Origin: Clostridioides difficile
GTDB taxonomy: Bacteria > Bacillota > Clostridia > Peptostreptococcales > Peptostreptococcaceae
Direction: 5' to 3'
NCBI RefSeq assembly: GCF_900243075.1
Contig: NZ_OEZH01000091.1
Span: forward strand, 1 to 61,215
DNA: 61,215 nucleotides
Shown here: positions 52,271-61,215 of the stretch, piece after piece
How the letters are laid out: every line of letters begins with the position of its first letter
Numbering within the stretch: the first letter of the stretch is position 1
The notes under the pieces: generated by a model
What the model saw: the letters and a program-made list of their open reading frames with translations, nothing else
Databases searched by the model: none
Told to the model about the DNA's origin: nothing
Translations under genes and position numbers: made by a program

Positions 52271-52879
52271 TTATCCTAAGTATTTAGATAGAAAACTTTT
52301 TTCTTTAATACTAAATACTTGTGTTTGAATATCAGAATAATTTTTTGAATATTTATCTATAAAACCATGGTTTGCATCTAAAACCTCGATTTGAATATTT
52401 TGTTTTTTAGAAAGTTGAAAAGAAACAGAATCAACATCAAATGAATCATATTTTGCAAATACTAATAAGGCAGGACATTTTGGAATTACATCCATATAGT
52501 CTCTAATCCGAGAACCATAGCAACAAATTATACCATCACAAAGAGAATCTTCACTGCATCTCCATGCAATGGTTGCACCTACACTATACCCAACAACAAG
52601 TACATATTTATATTCTGACTTTAAATCATTTATAAATTTTTCTACTTTTTTATAAATATCAAAACCAACATTATTTATAAAAAAATCATATGCCTCTTGG
52701 ACTTTTGAATATGGAAAAACTCTTTTTTCTCCCAGAAGTTCAGGACAAAATACATCATATCCATATTTATAATACTTTTGGCAAACATCTTCTATAAAGC
52801 TATTAATCCCATAGATTTCATGCAAAACAACAATAGCTACATCACTTTTATGTATATACTTTATCAGATTATCCACCAC
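52271..52879 (-). CDS. Dienelactone hydrolase-like alpha/beta hydrolase
   Basis: A 202-residue alpha/beta hydrolase. AIVVLHEIYGINSFIEDVC and YGYDVFCPELLG are dienelactone-hydrolase landmarks. The nucleophile motif is GYSVGATIAW, with serine where many family members have cysteine, then aspartate in AKYDSFD and histidine in ANHGF. The substrate is unknown. The start is unclear: GTG codons at 52879 and 52876 overlap the ribosome-site-like AAAGGTGGTG, and a CTG 12 bases further in would be better spaced. It is monocistronic. Confidence 0.8.
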   Translation of the reverse strand: MVDNLIKYIHKSDVAIVVLHEIYGINSFIEDVCQKYYKYGYDVFCPELLGEKRVFPYSKVQEAYDFFINNVGFDIYKKVEKFINDLKSEYKYVLVVGYSVGATIAWRCSEDSLCDGIICCYGSRIRDYMDVIPKCPALLVFAKYDSFDVDSVSFQLSKKQNIQIEVLDANHGFIDKYSKNYSDIQTQVFSIKEKSFLSKYLG

Positions 52880-53105
52880 CTTTACAAAAAAAATAAATTT
52901 TTATATTTAATTTAATGTATTCCTCTAAATATGTCAATTTTATGTTTTAAAACTTAATTTATTTCTTAATTCAATATCATTTATTATGCATTCCTCAAAT
53001 TAAAAAGACATATATCCTTAATCAGATACATGTCTATAATTATACTAGTTAATTTACAAAATTAGCTAGACTTTAACAATCAATTGCTTATCAAATTAGA
53101 ATTGG

Positions 53106-53810
53106 TTAAATAGGAAAAACCAAAATTGCTGTAAAGACATTATATAGTATATGTAGTAAGTACGAACCCCATATACAATTAGTTTTTCTATATACTAAAT
53201 CACACACAAAGTGAAGAAGTATAAGACATACTACATAAAATCCAGATAAAATTGTAATTGAAAAGCCAGATGCTGCCCATCTTACAGGATAGTGTGTAGA
53301 TAGAAAAAGAAAAGCATTTATACATGATGTAATTACATTGTTTTTTATCAATCCAGTTAATCTTGTTTGAATATATCCTCTAAAAACAACTTCTTCTGAA
53401 ATTGCAACAACAATAAATGTAATAACTGTAATAATAGTAGGCAATTGAAAAACAACTTTTTTCCCTTCTATAATTGTATTGGATAAAATAATGAAAGTTA
53501 GGAGTATAATAAAACCCAAAATTCCATACAAAAAACTTTGTTTTAAATTTTTTCTTGTAATTCCAATTGTATTTAATTTTTCTTTTGATAACAATACAAA
53601 CCCCAATCCTACAAATAAAATTAAGATTGAAAGTATTCCTTGCGACATAGTTAAAATAGTTGAACTTAAATTTGTCTTATATAAATATCCTTGTAAAAAC
53701 AATTCTAACATAGTTATTAAATAAAGAAATATTGCTTTTATTCCGTCATTTTTAGAATAGTTCTTACATAATAGTTTGTATTCCTTATTTTCAACTTCAA
53801 TATTAAACAT
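53106..53810 (-). CDS. CPBP-family intramembrane metalloprotease
   Basis: A 234-residue membrane protein with about seven helices. The catalytic motifs are SEEVVFRGYIQTRL (EExxxR), the short histidine motif STHYPVRW and the C-terminal LLHFVCDLVY and HILYNV. It is shorter than the copy at 994 and unrelated to it outside the motifs. Substrate is unknown. AGGAGG precedes the ATG and a consensus promoter lies upstream. Confidence 0.88.
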   Translation of the reverse strand: MFNIEVENKEYKLLCKNYSKNDGIKAIFLYLITMLELFLQGYLYKTNLSSTILTMSQGILSILILFVGLGFVLLSKEKLNTIGITRKNLKQSFLYGILGFIILLTFIILSNTIIEGKKVVFQLPTIITVITFIVVAISEEVVFRGYIQTRLTGLIKNNVITSCINAFLFLSTHYPVRWAASGFSITILSGFYVVCLILLHFVCDLVYRKTNCIWGSYLLHILYNVFTAILVFPI

Positions 53811-53856
53811 TAATATTATTACCTCCTACTCAAAGTTATCTTTATTTAACTTTTAT

Positions 53857-53886
53857 AATGTATCATACTTATCCTACATATGTCAA
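53857..53886 (-). promoter_or_regulatory. Promoter of the second CPBP gene
   Basis: On the minus strand TTGACA (53886-53881), 18 bases and TACATT (53862-53857). GTCAAATTTTGAC (about 53882-53894), a near-palindrome, overlaps the -35 box. Otherwise 53887-54136 shows no gene. Confidence 0.55.
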
Positions 53887-54136
53887 ATTTTGACTCATAC
53901 ATTATTCATATTTTGATATATCTACTCTATTCATTAGTTTTGATGCAAAAGTATGCATTAACTTTTTTACAATTATTATACCTATTTCACATAGTAGAAA
54001 ATCTCTATAACCCCAATAATCACAATGTTTTTCTACCTACTAGTTTTTGTTTACTGCTTCCTAGTTCCTCTCAATTAATTTTGTAAAAACCTGTTCAAAT
54101 ATTAGTCATTTTTAGCTAAAATTTAATAACTAAAAA

Positions 54137-54183
54137 AGAGTACCTCACTTATAATTTTAAAAATTATAAAATAAGATACTCTT
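54137..54183 (-). terminator. Terminator of the rubrerythrin gene
   Basis: AAGAGTACCTCACTTATAAT pairs with ATTATAAAATAAGATACTCT with a few mismatches. On the minus strand TTTTTTAG follows. Confidence 0.8.
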
Positions 54184-54204
54184 AAAATCTATTTTATATT
54201 AAAT

Positions 54205-54750
54205 TTATTTTCCAAAATATCTATTTAATAATCCTAAGAATGCTTTACCATGTCTAGCTTCGTCTTTACACATTTCATGTACTGTGTCATGTATAGCATC
54301 TAATCCTAATTCTTTAGCTTTCTTAGCTAATTTTAATTTTCCATCAGTTGCACCATACTCAGCATCAACTCTAACTCTTAAGTTTTCTTTTGTATCTGCA
54401 ACTACAACTTCTCCAAGAAGTTCTGCAAATTTAGCAGCATGCTCAGCTTCTTCAAAAGCTATTCTCTTATAAGCTTCTCCTACTTCTGGATAACCTTCTC
54501 TATCTGCTTGTCTACTCATTGCTAAGTACATTCCTACTTCTGTACACTCACCAACGAAGTTAGCTCTTAATCCTTCGATTACTTCTTCATCTACACCTTG
54601 AGCTACTCCTATTCTGTGCTCGTCAGCCCAATTTTTTTCGCCTTTCATTTCTTCAAATTTATCAGCTCCAACTTTACATACTGGACATTGTGCTGGTGCA
54701 GCATCTCCTTCATGTATATATCCACATACTGTACAAACAAATTTCTTCAT
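54205..54750 (-). CDS. rbr: Rubrerythrin with N-terminal rubredoxin domain
   Basis: A 181-residue protein. The N-terminal rubredoxin domain has cysteine pairs [12 protein letters not shown] and CPVCKVGAD. The diiron domain carries [36 protein letters not shown] and [15 protein letters not shown], supplying the glutamate and histidine ligands. Domain order is reversed relative to classical rubrerythrin. It reduces hydrogen peroxide with electrons from the rubredoxin site, protecting the anaerobe. Codons look highly adapted. A ribosome site AGGAGG precedes the ATG. Confidence 0.95.
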   Translation of the reverse strand: MKKFVCTVCGYIHEGDAAPAQCPVCKVGADKFEEMKGEKNWADEHRIGVAQGVDEEVIEGLRANFVGECTEVGMYLAMSRQADREGYPEVGEAYKRIAFEEAEHAAKFAELLGEVVVADTKENLRVRVDAEYGATDGKLKLAKKAKELGLDAIHDTVHEMCKDEARHGKAFLGLLNRYFGK

Positions 54751-54867
54751 AATTACTTTCCTCCTAAATTTTATATATCAAATTAAATTTTTTATTTATT
54801 AAGTTAATCTATATATACCCGCACCATATACCTTTAAACAATTTTTTTTAAAGTTTTTTCTAAGTAC

Positions 54868-56691
54868 TTATTTTCCCTGCGTTAATAGTATGTTTCTATA
54901 ATAATGTCCTTTTAATTTTATCAGCTCTTCATGATTCCCAGATTCCACAATTCTACCATTTTCTAAAACTATTATATTATCACAATTTGATATGGTACTT
55001 AATCTATGGGCTATAATTATACTTGTCTTTCCATAAGTTAAACTATTTATTGCCTCTTGAATCTTAGCCTCTGTTGCTATATCTATCTTACTTGTGGCTT
55101 CATCCAAAATAAGTATAGGGGCATTTTTTAAGACTGCTCTAGCAATACTTATTAGTTGTTTTTGACCTTCACTTAAATCTTCACCCCTATCCGATAATAC
55201 AGTGCTATATCCTTCACGCATTTTCATTATAAATTTATGTGAATTTGCTATTTTACTATCATATATAACTTCTTCATCAGTAGCTTCCAGATTTCCATAC
55301 CTTATATTTTCCATAACTGTATCATTGAATATATAACTTTCTTGTGGAACTACTCCAAAACAAGTTCTCAAATAGTTTCTATCAATAGAATATATATCCT
55401 CACCATCTAAAAATATACTTCCTTCATCTATATAATAGAAATTTGTAATTAGATTTATAATTGTTGTTTTTCCACTTCCAGTTTCTCCTATAATGGCATT
55501 TGATGTACCAGCTTTGATTCTTAAGTTTATATTATCTAAAATTTTCTTTTTTGAGTCATAAGAAAAGCTTACATTTTTAAATTCAATTTCTCCCTTTACT
55601 AAATGAGAATCTAAATTATCATTCTTATTGTTATTAAGCTTACTTTTAAACACACTATCTACTTCTTGTTCTTCTTTTTCATCCATAATTTCAAAAACTC
55701 TTTCGCATCCAGCTATGGCTGAAAGTAATGTATTAAATAGATTCGCTAACTCATTTAAAGGTCTTGTAAATTGCCTCACATAACTTAAAAAACTAGCTAT
55801 AACTCCTATAGTTATAATATCCTTAGATGCAAGAACACCACCTATAATACATATTGTTGCAAACCCTATATTACTAATCACATTCATAATAGGCATTAAA
55901 AGAGATGTATAAATTTGCGATTTAAGTGAAATATTTAGAAGTCTATCATTGACTTCCTTAAAATCATTTACAGACTTTCTTTCATAGTTGAAAGATTTTA
56001 CCATGTTTATATTTGATACCATTTCTTCAATATGAGAATTTAGCTTTCCTAACTCAACTTGTTGTTGCTTAAAAAGAACTCTAGTCCTCTTTGCAATAAA
56101 ATTACTTATAAACATTACAATTGGTATTAATATGATGCTACAAAAGGTTAAAATTGGACTTAATATAAACATCATAATAAAAGTCATTAATATATTTAAG
56201 ATTCCTGTAATTAATTGTACTAATGAATTTGAGATTCCTGTACTAATATTATCAACATCATTTGTTATCCTGCTCATAATATCTCCAGTAGAACTTTTAT
56301 CAAAGAAGGTTATTGGTAGATTTTTAAATTTTAAAAATAAATTACTTCTCATCTCTTTAACTATACTTTGAGATAATCTAGCTGTACATATACCCTTAGA
56401 CAATTTAACTGAAAATTCAATTATATAAAATGAAAGTAAAATAATTATTCCTTTAAAAAAAATGGATTTTGAATAGGTTTCAATATTTATTATATCAACT
56501 ACTTTTCCGAGAGCATATGGTATTATAGTCGATATAATTGAGTCAATTATTACTAGCAAAAAAATAAATCTAGTAATCTTTTTATCTTTTTTAAAGTACA
56601 TAAAAATTCTTTTAAAAGTTTTTTTAAAATCTTTAGGCATTTCTTTTTTCTTTAACCTACTGACCTTTTGATTTCCAGTACTTAAATTCAA
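54868..56691 (-). CDS. ABC exporter half-transporter, catalytically competent subunit
   Basis: A 607-residue type IV ABC exporter: six membrane helices (about 25-330) and a nucleotide-binding domain with Walker A GETGSGKTTI, Walker B ILILDEATSKID with the catalytic glutamate, and H-loop IIAHRLSTI. The signature is LSEGQ rather than LSGGQ. Together with the gene just upstream it forms a heterodimer of the BmrCD or TM287/288 type. The altered signature would complete the degenerate site of its partner. Substrates are probably drugs or lipids. Confidence 0.92.
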   Translation of the reverse strand: MNLSTGNQKVSRLKKKEMPKDFKKTFKRIFMYFKKDKKITRFIFLLVIIDSIISTIIPYALGKVVDIINIETYSKSIFFKGIIILLSFYIIEFSVKLSKGICTARLSQSIVKEMRSNLFLKFKNLPITFFDKSSTGDIMSRITNDVDNISTGISNSLVQLITGILNILMTFIMMFILSPILTFCSIILIPIVMFISNFIAKRTRVLFKQQQVELGKLNSHIEEMVSNINMVKSFNYERKSVNDFKEVNDRLLNISLKSQIYTSLLMPIMNVISNIGFATICIIGGVLASKDIITIGVIASFLSYVRQFTRPLNELANLFNTLLSAIAGCERVFEIMDEKEEQEVDSVFKSKLNNNKNDNLDSHLVKGEIEFKNVSFSYDSKKKILDNINLRIKAGTSNAIIGETGSGKTTIINLITNFYYIDEGSIFLDGEDIYSIDRNYLRTCFGVVPQESYIFNDTVMENIRYGNLEATDEEVIYDSKIANSHKFIMKMREGYSTVLSDRGEDLSEGQKQLISIARAVLKNAPILILDEATSKIDIATEAKIQEAINSLTYGKTSIIIAHRLSTISNCDNIIVLENGRIVESGNHEELIKLKGHYYRNILLTQGK

Positions 56692-56703
56692 TATGCTTCC
56701 TCC

Positions 56704-58476
56704 TTAATTTACATCTTCATTTGCTAAGTTCTGCAACTCAAAAATTTTTTTATAAATTGGAGAACTAACCAGTAAATCTTCATGTGTAGCAAATCCAACC
56801 ACCTCTCCCTCATCTAAGACTAAAATTTTATCACAGTCAATTATAGAGCTAATCTTTTGTGAAATAGTTATTACAGTGCATTTCTTGTTTTCCTTTTCTC
56901 TTAAAGCGTTTATATAATCTTTTATATTCTTTCTTATAGTTGTCTCTGTATTAATATCCATTGCACTAAAACAGTCATCAAGAATTAATATTTGTGGTTT
57001 TTTTGCTATAGCTCTAGCTATAGTAATTCTTTGTCTTTGTCCTCCTGATAGATTCTTACCCCTTTGAAATAAAACCTCATCATAAGAATTTTCGAGTTTT
57101 GTTATAAATTGATTTGCATTTGCTATCTCACATGATTTTATAACATCTTCTCTACTTACATCCTTATTTCCCATAACTATATTTTCTAGTACGCTTTTTC
57201 CAAATACACTACTATTTTGAAATACTACACCTATTCTTTCCCTTAAACTTTCTTCAGAAATACTATATATACTATGTCCTCCAATCTTAATATCTCCTCT
57301 ATCAATTATATATAATTTTTGAATTAAATTTACTAAAGAAGTCTTTCCTGAAGCGGTTTGACCAATCACACCGATATTTTGACCTTCTTCTATTTTAAAG
57401 GATATATCTTTTAATATTTTTTCATGTGTGTTTTTATTATACGAAAAATCTACATTTTCAAAGATTATATCACCATTTTTAAATTCCAAATTTTTTTCTT
57501 CACTATCTAAACTAGTATTTTTCTCAATTATTTCTTCATCATCAATCAAAACTTCACTTATTCTTTCATAAGAAGCTTTTGCTCTAACAAAGACATTAAA
57601 AACATGTGAAATCATTATAAGTGATGTCAATATTCTAGTCATATAATTTACATAAGCAACTATAATCCCAATTTTAATCTCTCCTGAATAAACTAAATAT
57701 CTTCCAATCAATAATATTATTATTATGGATACATTAATAATTATTGTAATTGTTGGTCTAAAAAATGACATCATAGTCGTAGCTTTTTTACTATTTTTAA
57801 AAAGCTCATTATTTAACTCTTCAAAACTTTTGTTCTCATAATCGTATCTACAAAATAGTTTGACTACTTTTATTCCACCTAAAAACTGTCTTAATTTTGA
57901 ATTTATTTTATCTGTACTTTCTTGTACATTTTTAAATAGTCTATATCCTACCTTCATATTGAGTAATATTATGATAAATATAATTAAAACTGCAATTAGG
58001 ATAATTGCTGACATCTTTAAGTTTAATTTTATGGCTATAATTAAACTTCCTATACACATGATTGGAGATTTTATAAAAACTCTCATCATTCCATGAACAA
58101 AAAGTTGTACTTGATTAATATCATTAGTAATTCTTGTTATTAGTGAAGCTCTACCAAATTTATCTATTTGTTTTAATGAATATGTATTTATCTTTTCAAA
58201 TACATCCTGTCTTAAATCATACGAGAAACATTGAGAAACTCTTGCTGAGATTATACTTCTTATTATTGAAAATATTGAACCTAAAAAAGTTATCCCTATC
58301 ATTAAAGCTCCTGTTGATAATATGTAATCTAAATTCTTATTTGAAACCCCTATATCGATTATTTTTGCCATTATAGTTGGTTGAGCTAAATCACAAAAAG
58401 CTTCCAATGTCAAAAAAAATACTGCTGTTAGAAATAGTGCTATATATTTTTTTATGTATTTTTTAAAATACCTCAT
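56704..58476 (-). CDS. ABC exporter half-transporter, degenerate-site subunit
   Basis: A 590-residue partner with six membrane helices (about 10-310) and a nucleotide-binding domain: Walker A GQTASGKTSL and intact signature LSGGQRQRITIA. Walker B reads ILILDDCFSAMD, so aspartate replaces the catalytic glutamate, and the H-loop reads ITISQKIS, so glutamine replaces the switch histidine. This is the classic non-hydrolysing half of a heterodimer. It is first in the two-gene operon, with 12 bases to the next gene. No adjacent regulator is visible. Confidence 0.92.
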   Translation of the reverse strand: MRYFKKYIKKYIALFLTAVFFLTLEAFCDLAQPTIMAKIIDIGVSNKNLDYILSTGALMIGITFLGSIFSIIRSIISARVSQCFSYDLRQDVFEKINTYSLKQIDKFGRASLITRITNDINQVQLFVHGMMRVFIKSPIMCIGSLIIAIKLNLKMSAIILIAVLIIFIIILLNMKVGYRLFKNVQESTDKINSKLRQFLGGIKVVKLFCRYDYENKSFEELNNELFKNSKKATTMMSFFRPTITIIINVSIIIILLIGRYLVYSGEIKIGIIVAYVNYMTRILTSLIMISHVFNVFVRAKASYERISEVLIDDEEIIEKNTSLDSEEKNLEFKNGDIIFENVDFSYNKNTHEKILKDISFKIEEGQNIGVIGQTASGKTSLVNLIQKLYIIDRGDIKIGGHSIYSISEESLRERIGVVFQNSSVFGKSVLENIVMGNKDVSREDVIKSCEIANANQFITKLENSYDEVLFQRGKNLSGGQRQRITIARAIAKKPQILILDDCFSAMDINTETTIRKNIKDYINALREKENKKCTVITISQKISSIIDCDKILVLDEGEVVGFATHEDLLVSSPIYKKIFELQNLANEDVN

Positions 58477-58776
58477 TCAATCATCCCTTCATAGAATTTT
58501 CCCATTATTAAAATTATATCACAATGGCTAATTTAATTGATTATATCAATTATAAATATTTGTTTTATTATTAATTTTTATACTATACATTTTATAAATT
58601 ATTTGTTTTTATTTCCTATATTTATATATATTTATAGCATACTATTATATATAATATATATGTATTAAAATTAAGACAAAACTTTAACTTTACTATTTGT
58701 GTAAAAAGTAATATAATTTAAAATTGATTATAAATCTAACTTTTTCTCTATCAAAATATTTTAGGAGGTGAGACAT

Positions 58777-60996
58777 TTGAAAAAAACTAATAGTTTAAAA
58801 GAAATTTTAAACTGGAATAATATTAAGAATTTAAAGCCTTCAAATGGTTTAAAAAATATATTAGAAATTTTTAAAAATGACCTAAAAGATATACGTGGAA
58901 ATTATGCGGTACTTATAATAGTTTTAGGTCTTGCTTTTTTACCCTCTCTCTATGCTTGGTTCAATATAAAAGCATCTTGGGACCCTTATGGAAGTACTGC
59001 TAATATGCTTGTAGCAGTAACAAATGAAGATAAAGGAAATGAAATAGCAGGACAGAAAATTAATGTAGGAGACCAATTAATTGAACAACTTAAAGATAAC
59101 AAAAGTTTAGGTTGGCAATTTGTAGATGAAAAAACCGCTCTTGAAGGTGTCAAAAAAGGTACTTACTATGCATCACTTAAGATTCCAAAAAATTTTACAA
59201 AAGATTTGACATCCTTAATTACAGATGATGTTAAAAAAGGCGAAATTATCTATACAGTTAATGAAAAAATAAATGCAGTTGCACCAAAGATTACAGATAA
59301 AGGTGCTTCTACAATACAACTACAGGTTAATCAGACTATAGTAAAAACAGTTAGTGAAATCGTTCTTGGTATATCAAACGGAGTTGGTGCAGGAATTGAA
59401 CACAGTCTTCCAAAATTGACAAAAGTTGAAAATTCCCTTATTGACCTTCAAAAGAGATTTGACCATATAAATAAGACTGTTGATTTAGCTTCTGATGCTA
59501 CTTCAAAATTATCTGATACAGTTAAAGATATTAAATCTGATTTACCTACTATTAAAAAGACTCTGAATGATACAAAACTGTTATCAAGTGACTTAAAAAA
59601 ATTCTTAGAGGATACAAATGATAATTTAGATGAACTTTCTCCTCTTATTAAGTCTGACTTAAATTTAATGGTTGACCTTTCATCTTCTGCTTCTTCTCTT
59701 ACATTAAATTTAATTGATGCAGTAAATAGTGGCAGTGAAGATGTACCTAATTTGATAGATAATTTATCAGAAAAACTTTCTAACTTGCAATCTTTAAACG
59801 ATACTTTGGTGGATTTTTTAACTAAATTAAATCAACTTACATCAAATAATAGATTAGATGATGTAATAGATAATCTTGAAGACTCTAGCAATAAAATAGA
59901 TTCATCTATATCAACACTAAATGATATTAAAAACAAAGTTATATCTGGACAACAACCATCTGTAAGTGCTTTGAATAATGTTTTAAGTCTATCAAATGGT
60001 ATTGGAAGAATTAATTTAAATATCTTAAATAATTTTGATTCAAAAATATCAAAACCTATAAATAGTATATTTGCAAACAGTATAAAAGTAGCAAATGATA
60101 TAATTACTGTTTTAGATAAGGCAGAAGCAAAACTTCCAAAGGTTGAAGAAATACTTACTACTTCTCTAAAACTTTCAGGAAATGCACAGGAAAGTATATC
60201 ATTGATAAGAGAAAGACTTCCTTTAGCAAAAGGGATGTTGGATGATTTGATTGATACTTTAAGCAAGATTAGTAATGGTGAAGATATGAAAAAATTGGTC
60301 AGCTTACTTGAAAGTGATATATTGACAAAGTCTAATTTCTTAAAAGAACCTGTTGAGGTGAAAACAGAGAAATTATATCCAATTGAAAATTATGGTTCTG
60401 CAATGACACCATTTTATAGTGTTCTTTCTACATGGGTTGGTATATTACTTATTTCAGCACTATTGTCTACATCTGTACATGGAAACTATAAGCCATATGA
60501 AACTTACTTTGGAAGAGGTCTTACTTTTTTAAGTATAGCTATCGTTCAAGGTTTCATAATTGGAGCTGGAGATATACTGTTATTGGGAGTAACAGCAAAG
60601 CACCCAATTTTATTGATACTTCTACTCATGTTTACTAGTATGGTATTTAACTTTATAGTGTATTCGTTAGTTTCTGTATTTGGAAATGTAGGAAAAGCAA
60701 TTGCAATAGTACTATTAGTCGTTCAGATTGGTTCTTCTGGTGGTACATTCCCTATACAAGTTACACCTACATTCTTCCAAAGAATAAATCCTATAATGCC
60801 ATTTACCTATGCAATAGGTGCTACAAGGGAAGCAGTTGGTGGTATATATGCTCCAAATTTAACTAAAGATATATTAGTTCTGTTACTATTCATGATTCTG
60901 TCTATTTGTTTAAATGTTCTTCTAAAAGGACCTATAAACAGAATTATAAAACCATTTAACGATAAATTTGGCGATAGTAATTTAACGGGTCATTAA
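58777..60996 (+). CDS. YhgE/Pip-domain membrane protein
   Basis: A protein of about 739 residues. One N-terminal helix (GNYAVLIIVLGLAFLPSLYA) is followed by WFNIKASWDPYGSTANMLVA, the Pip/YhgE N-terminal signature, then a 400-residue extracellular part rich in serine, aspartate and helical repeats, and five to six C-terminal helices (STWVGILLISALLSTSVHGN, FTYAIGATREAVGGIY) of the ABC-2-like fold. Relatives include phage-infection proteins and type VII secretion partners. No ESX genes occur here. The TTG at 58777 is well spaced from AGGAGGTGA and preferred over the GTG at 58768. Confidence 0.88.
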   Translation: MKKTNSLKEILNWNNIKNLKPSNGLKNILEIFKNDLKDIRGNYAVLIIVLGLAFLPSLYAWFNIKASWDPYGSTANMLVAVTNEDKGNEIAGQKINVGDQLIEQLKDNKSLGWQFVDEKTALEGVKKGTYYASLKIPKNFTKDLTSLITDDVKKGEIIYTVNEKINAVAPKITDKGASTIQLQVNQTIVKTVSEIVLGISNGVGAGIEHSLPKLTKVENSLIDLQKRFDHINKTVDLASDATSKLSDTVKDIKSDLPTIKKTLNDTKLLSSDLKKFLEDTNDNLDELSPLIKSDLNLMVDLSSSASSLTLNLIDAVNSGSEDVPNLIDNLSEKLSNLQSLNDTLVDFLTKLNQLTSNNRLDDVIDNLEDSSNKIDSSISTLNDIKNKVISGQQPSVSALNNVLSLSNGIGRINLNILNNFDSKISKPINSIFANSIKVANDIITVLDKAEAKLPKVEEILTTSLKLSGNAQESISLIRERLPLAKGMLDDLIDTLSKISNGEDMKKLVSLLESDILTKSNFLKEPVEVKTEKLYPIENYGSAMTPFYSVLSTWVGILLISALLSTSVHGNYKPYETYFGRGLTFLSIAIVQGFIIGAGDILLLGVTAKHPILLILLLMFTSMVFNFIVYSLVSVFGNVGKAIAIVLLVVQIGSSGGTFPIQVTPTFFQRINPIMPFTYAIGATREAVGGIYAPNLTKDILVLLLFMILSICLNVLLKGPINRIIKPFNDKFGDSNLTGH

Positions 60997-61053
60997 AAAA
61001 TTAATTTTGTATTTAAATATATTTTTTTACAATATTCTAAGTTCATATTAAAA

Positions 61054-61103
61054 GGGGCTGTCGCAGGAGCAAATTAAATTTGTTCTGTGAGAGCTCTTTT
61101 TTA
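61054..61103 (+). terminator. Terminator of the YhgE/Pip gene
   Basis: GGGGCTGTCGCAGGAGCAAATT pairs imperfectly with AATTTGTTCTGTGAGAGCTC and is followed by TTTTTT. The last 110 bases of the window show no gene. Confidence 0.85.
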
Positions 61104-61215
61104 CTTACCTTAATAGATATATTTTTAATTATTTTATATAAAGTTTATGTTGTAAGTAAAATTATGCATGACAAATAAAGGTATGAAAATACCATTTTTT
61201 CAGATAATATTTGAT

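Noticed and set aside
53880-54086. 68-codon plus-strand open frame between CPBP and rubrerythrin genes
   Set aside because: It begins inside the CPBP promoter, has no ribosome site and ends in low-complexity sequence.
61180-61200. GGTAT-GAAA-ATACC followed by TTTTTT near the window end
   Set aside because: A five-base stem is common by chance at this base composition, and no gene end is associated with it.
1-61215. CRISPR array, tRNA or rRNA genes, insertion sequence or prophage
   Set aside because: No regularly spaced repeats, transposase, integrase, phage structural genes or tRNA-like folds were recognised anywhere in the window.

Overview
The window is a low-GC (roughly 25-30%) Firmicute chromosome segment that I recognise as Clostridioides difficile. 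Diagnostic genes are the spore coat protein CotB, the pdcA c-di-GMP phosphodiesterase, the orphan kinase ptpA, the sigA2-type sigma factor and an NADH-type rubrerythrin. From memory, their order matches the CD1474-CD1515 region of strain 630, read in the opposite direction. No rRNA, tRNA, insertion sequence, prophage or CRISPR array is visible. All assignments come from reading the sequence and recalling families; no database search was run.

Layout. 1-2.5 kb: tail of a cold-shock gene, small membrane proteins, a CPBP protease with a C-terminal frameshift and two decayed gene remnants. 2.5-8 kb: pdcA, then a pantothenate operon panG-panB-panC whose first gene appears to start at ATT. 8-11 kb: a small ORF, a broken DUF218 gene, cotB and a LUD-domain gene. 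11-13.5 kb (minus strand): a redox operon of TlpA-like lipoprotein, a 49-residue CXXC protein, a frameshifted 4Fe-4S membrane protein and a lipoprotein. 13.9-20 kb: a MATE pump, a GntR/ABC operon, deoC and murJ. 20-26.6 kb: a probable zinc-starvation cluster, with a divergent Fur/Zur-type regulator, a ZnuACB-type importer, a G3E metallochaperone GTPase, a protein fusing a G3E-like P-loop domain to a DUF318 permease, and a TIGR03943 protein.

27-36 kb: sigA2, a catalytically dead HsdR-N-like protein, a secreted DUF1002 protein, proC, an XRE-cupin regulator, a long empty AT-rich gap, a 3-methyladenine glycosylase and ptpA. 36-39 kb: metQ-metI-metN under a clear SAM-I riboswitch. 39-42.3 kb: a WYL regulator facing a DUF6194 gene across a near-perfect palindrome, a lipoprotein, and an iron-regulated DUF3793 gene under two Fur boxes. 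42.3-49 kb: an SsuABC-type importer, an AIM24 protein, and a ferrous iron operon feoA-feoA-feoB-FeoB-associated protein. 49-54.7 kb: a periplasmic-sensing EAL phosphodiesterase, a dienelactone-hydrolase-like protein, a second CPBP protease and rubrerythrin. 54.8-61 kb: a heterodimeric ABC exporter with one degenerate nucleotide site, and a divergent YhgE/Pip membrane protein.

Themes: metal homeostasis (zinc, iron twice), sulfur/methionine supply, c-di-GMP breakdown (two EAL proteins with degenerate GGDEF domains), sporulation control and coat, and envelope functions. The best candidate for an under-described system is the zinc-linked cluster with its GTPase-permease fusion. Next are the frameshifted thiol/4Fe-4S module and several operator-like palindromes placed inside well-formed promoters.
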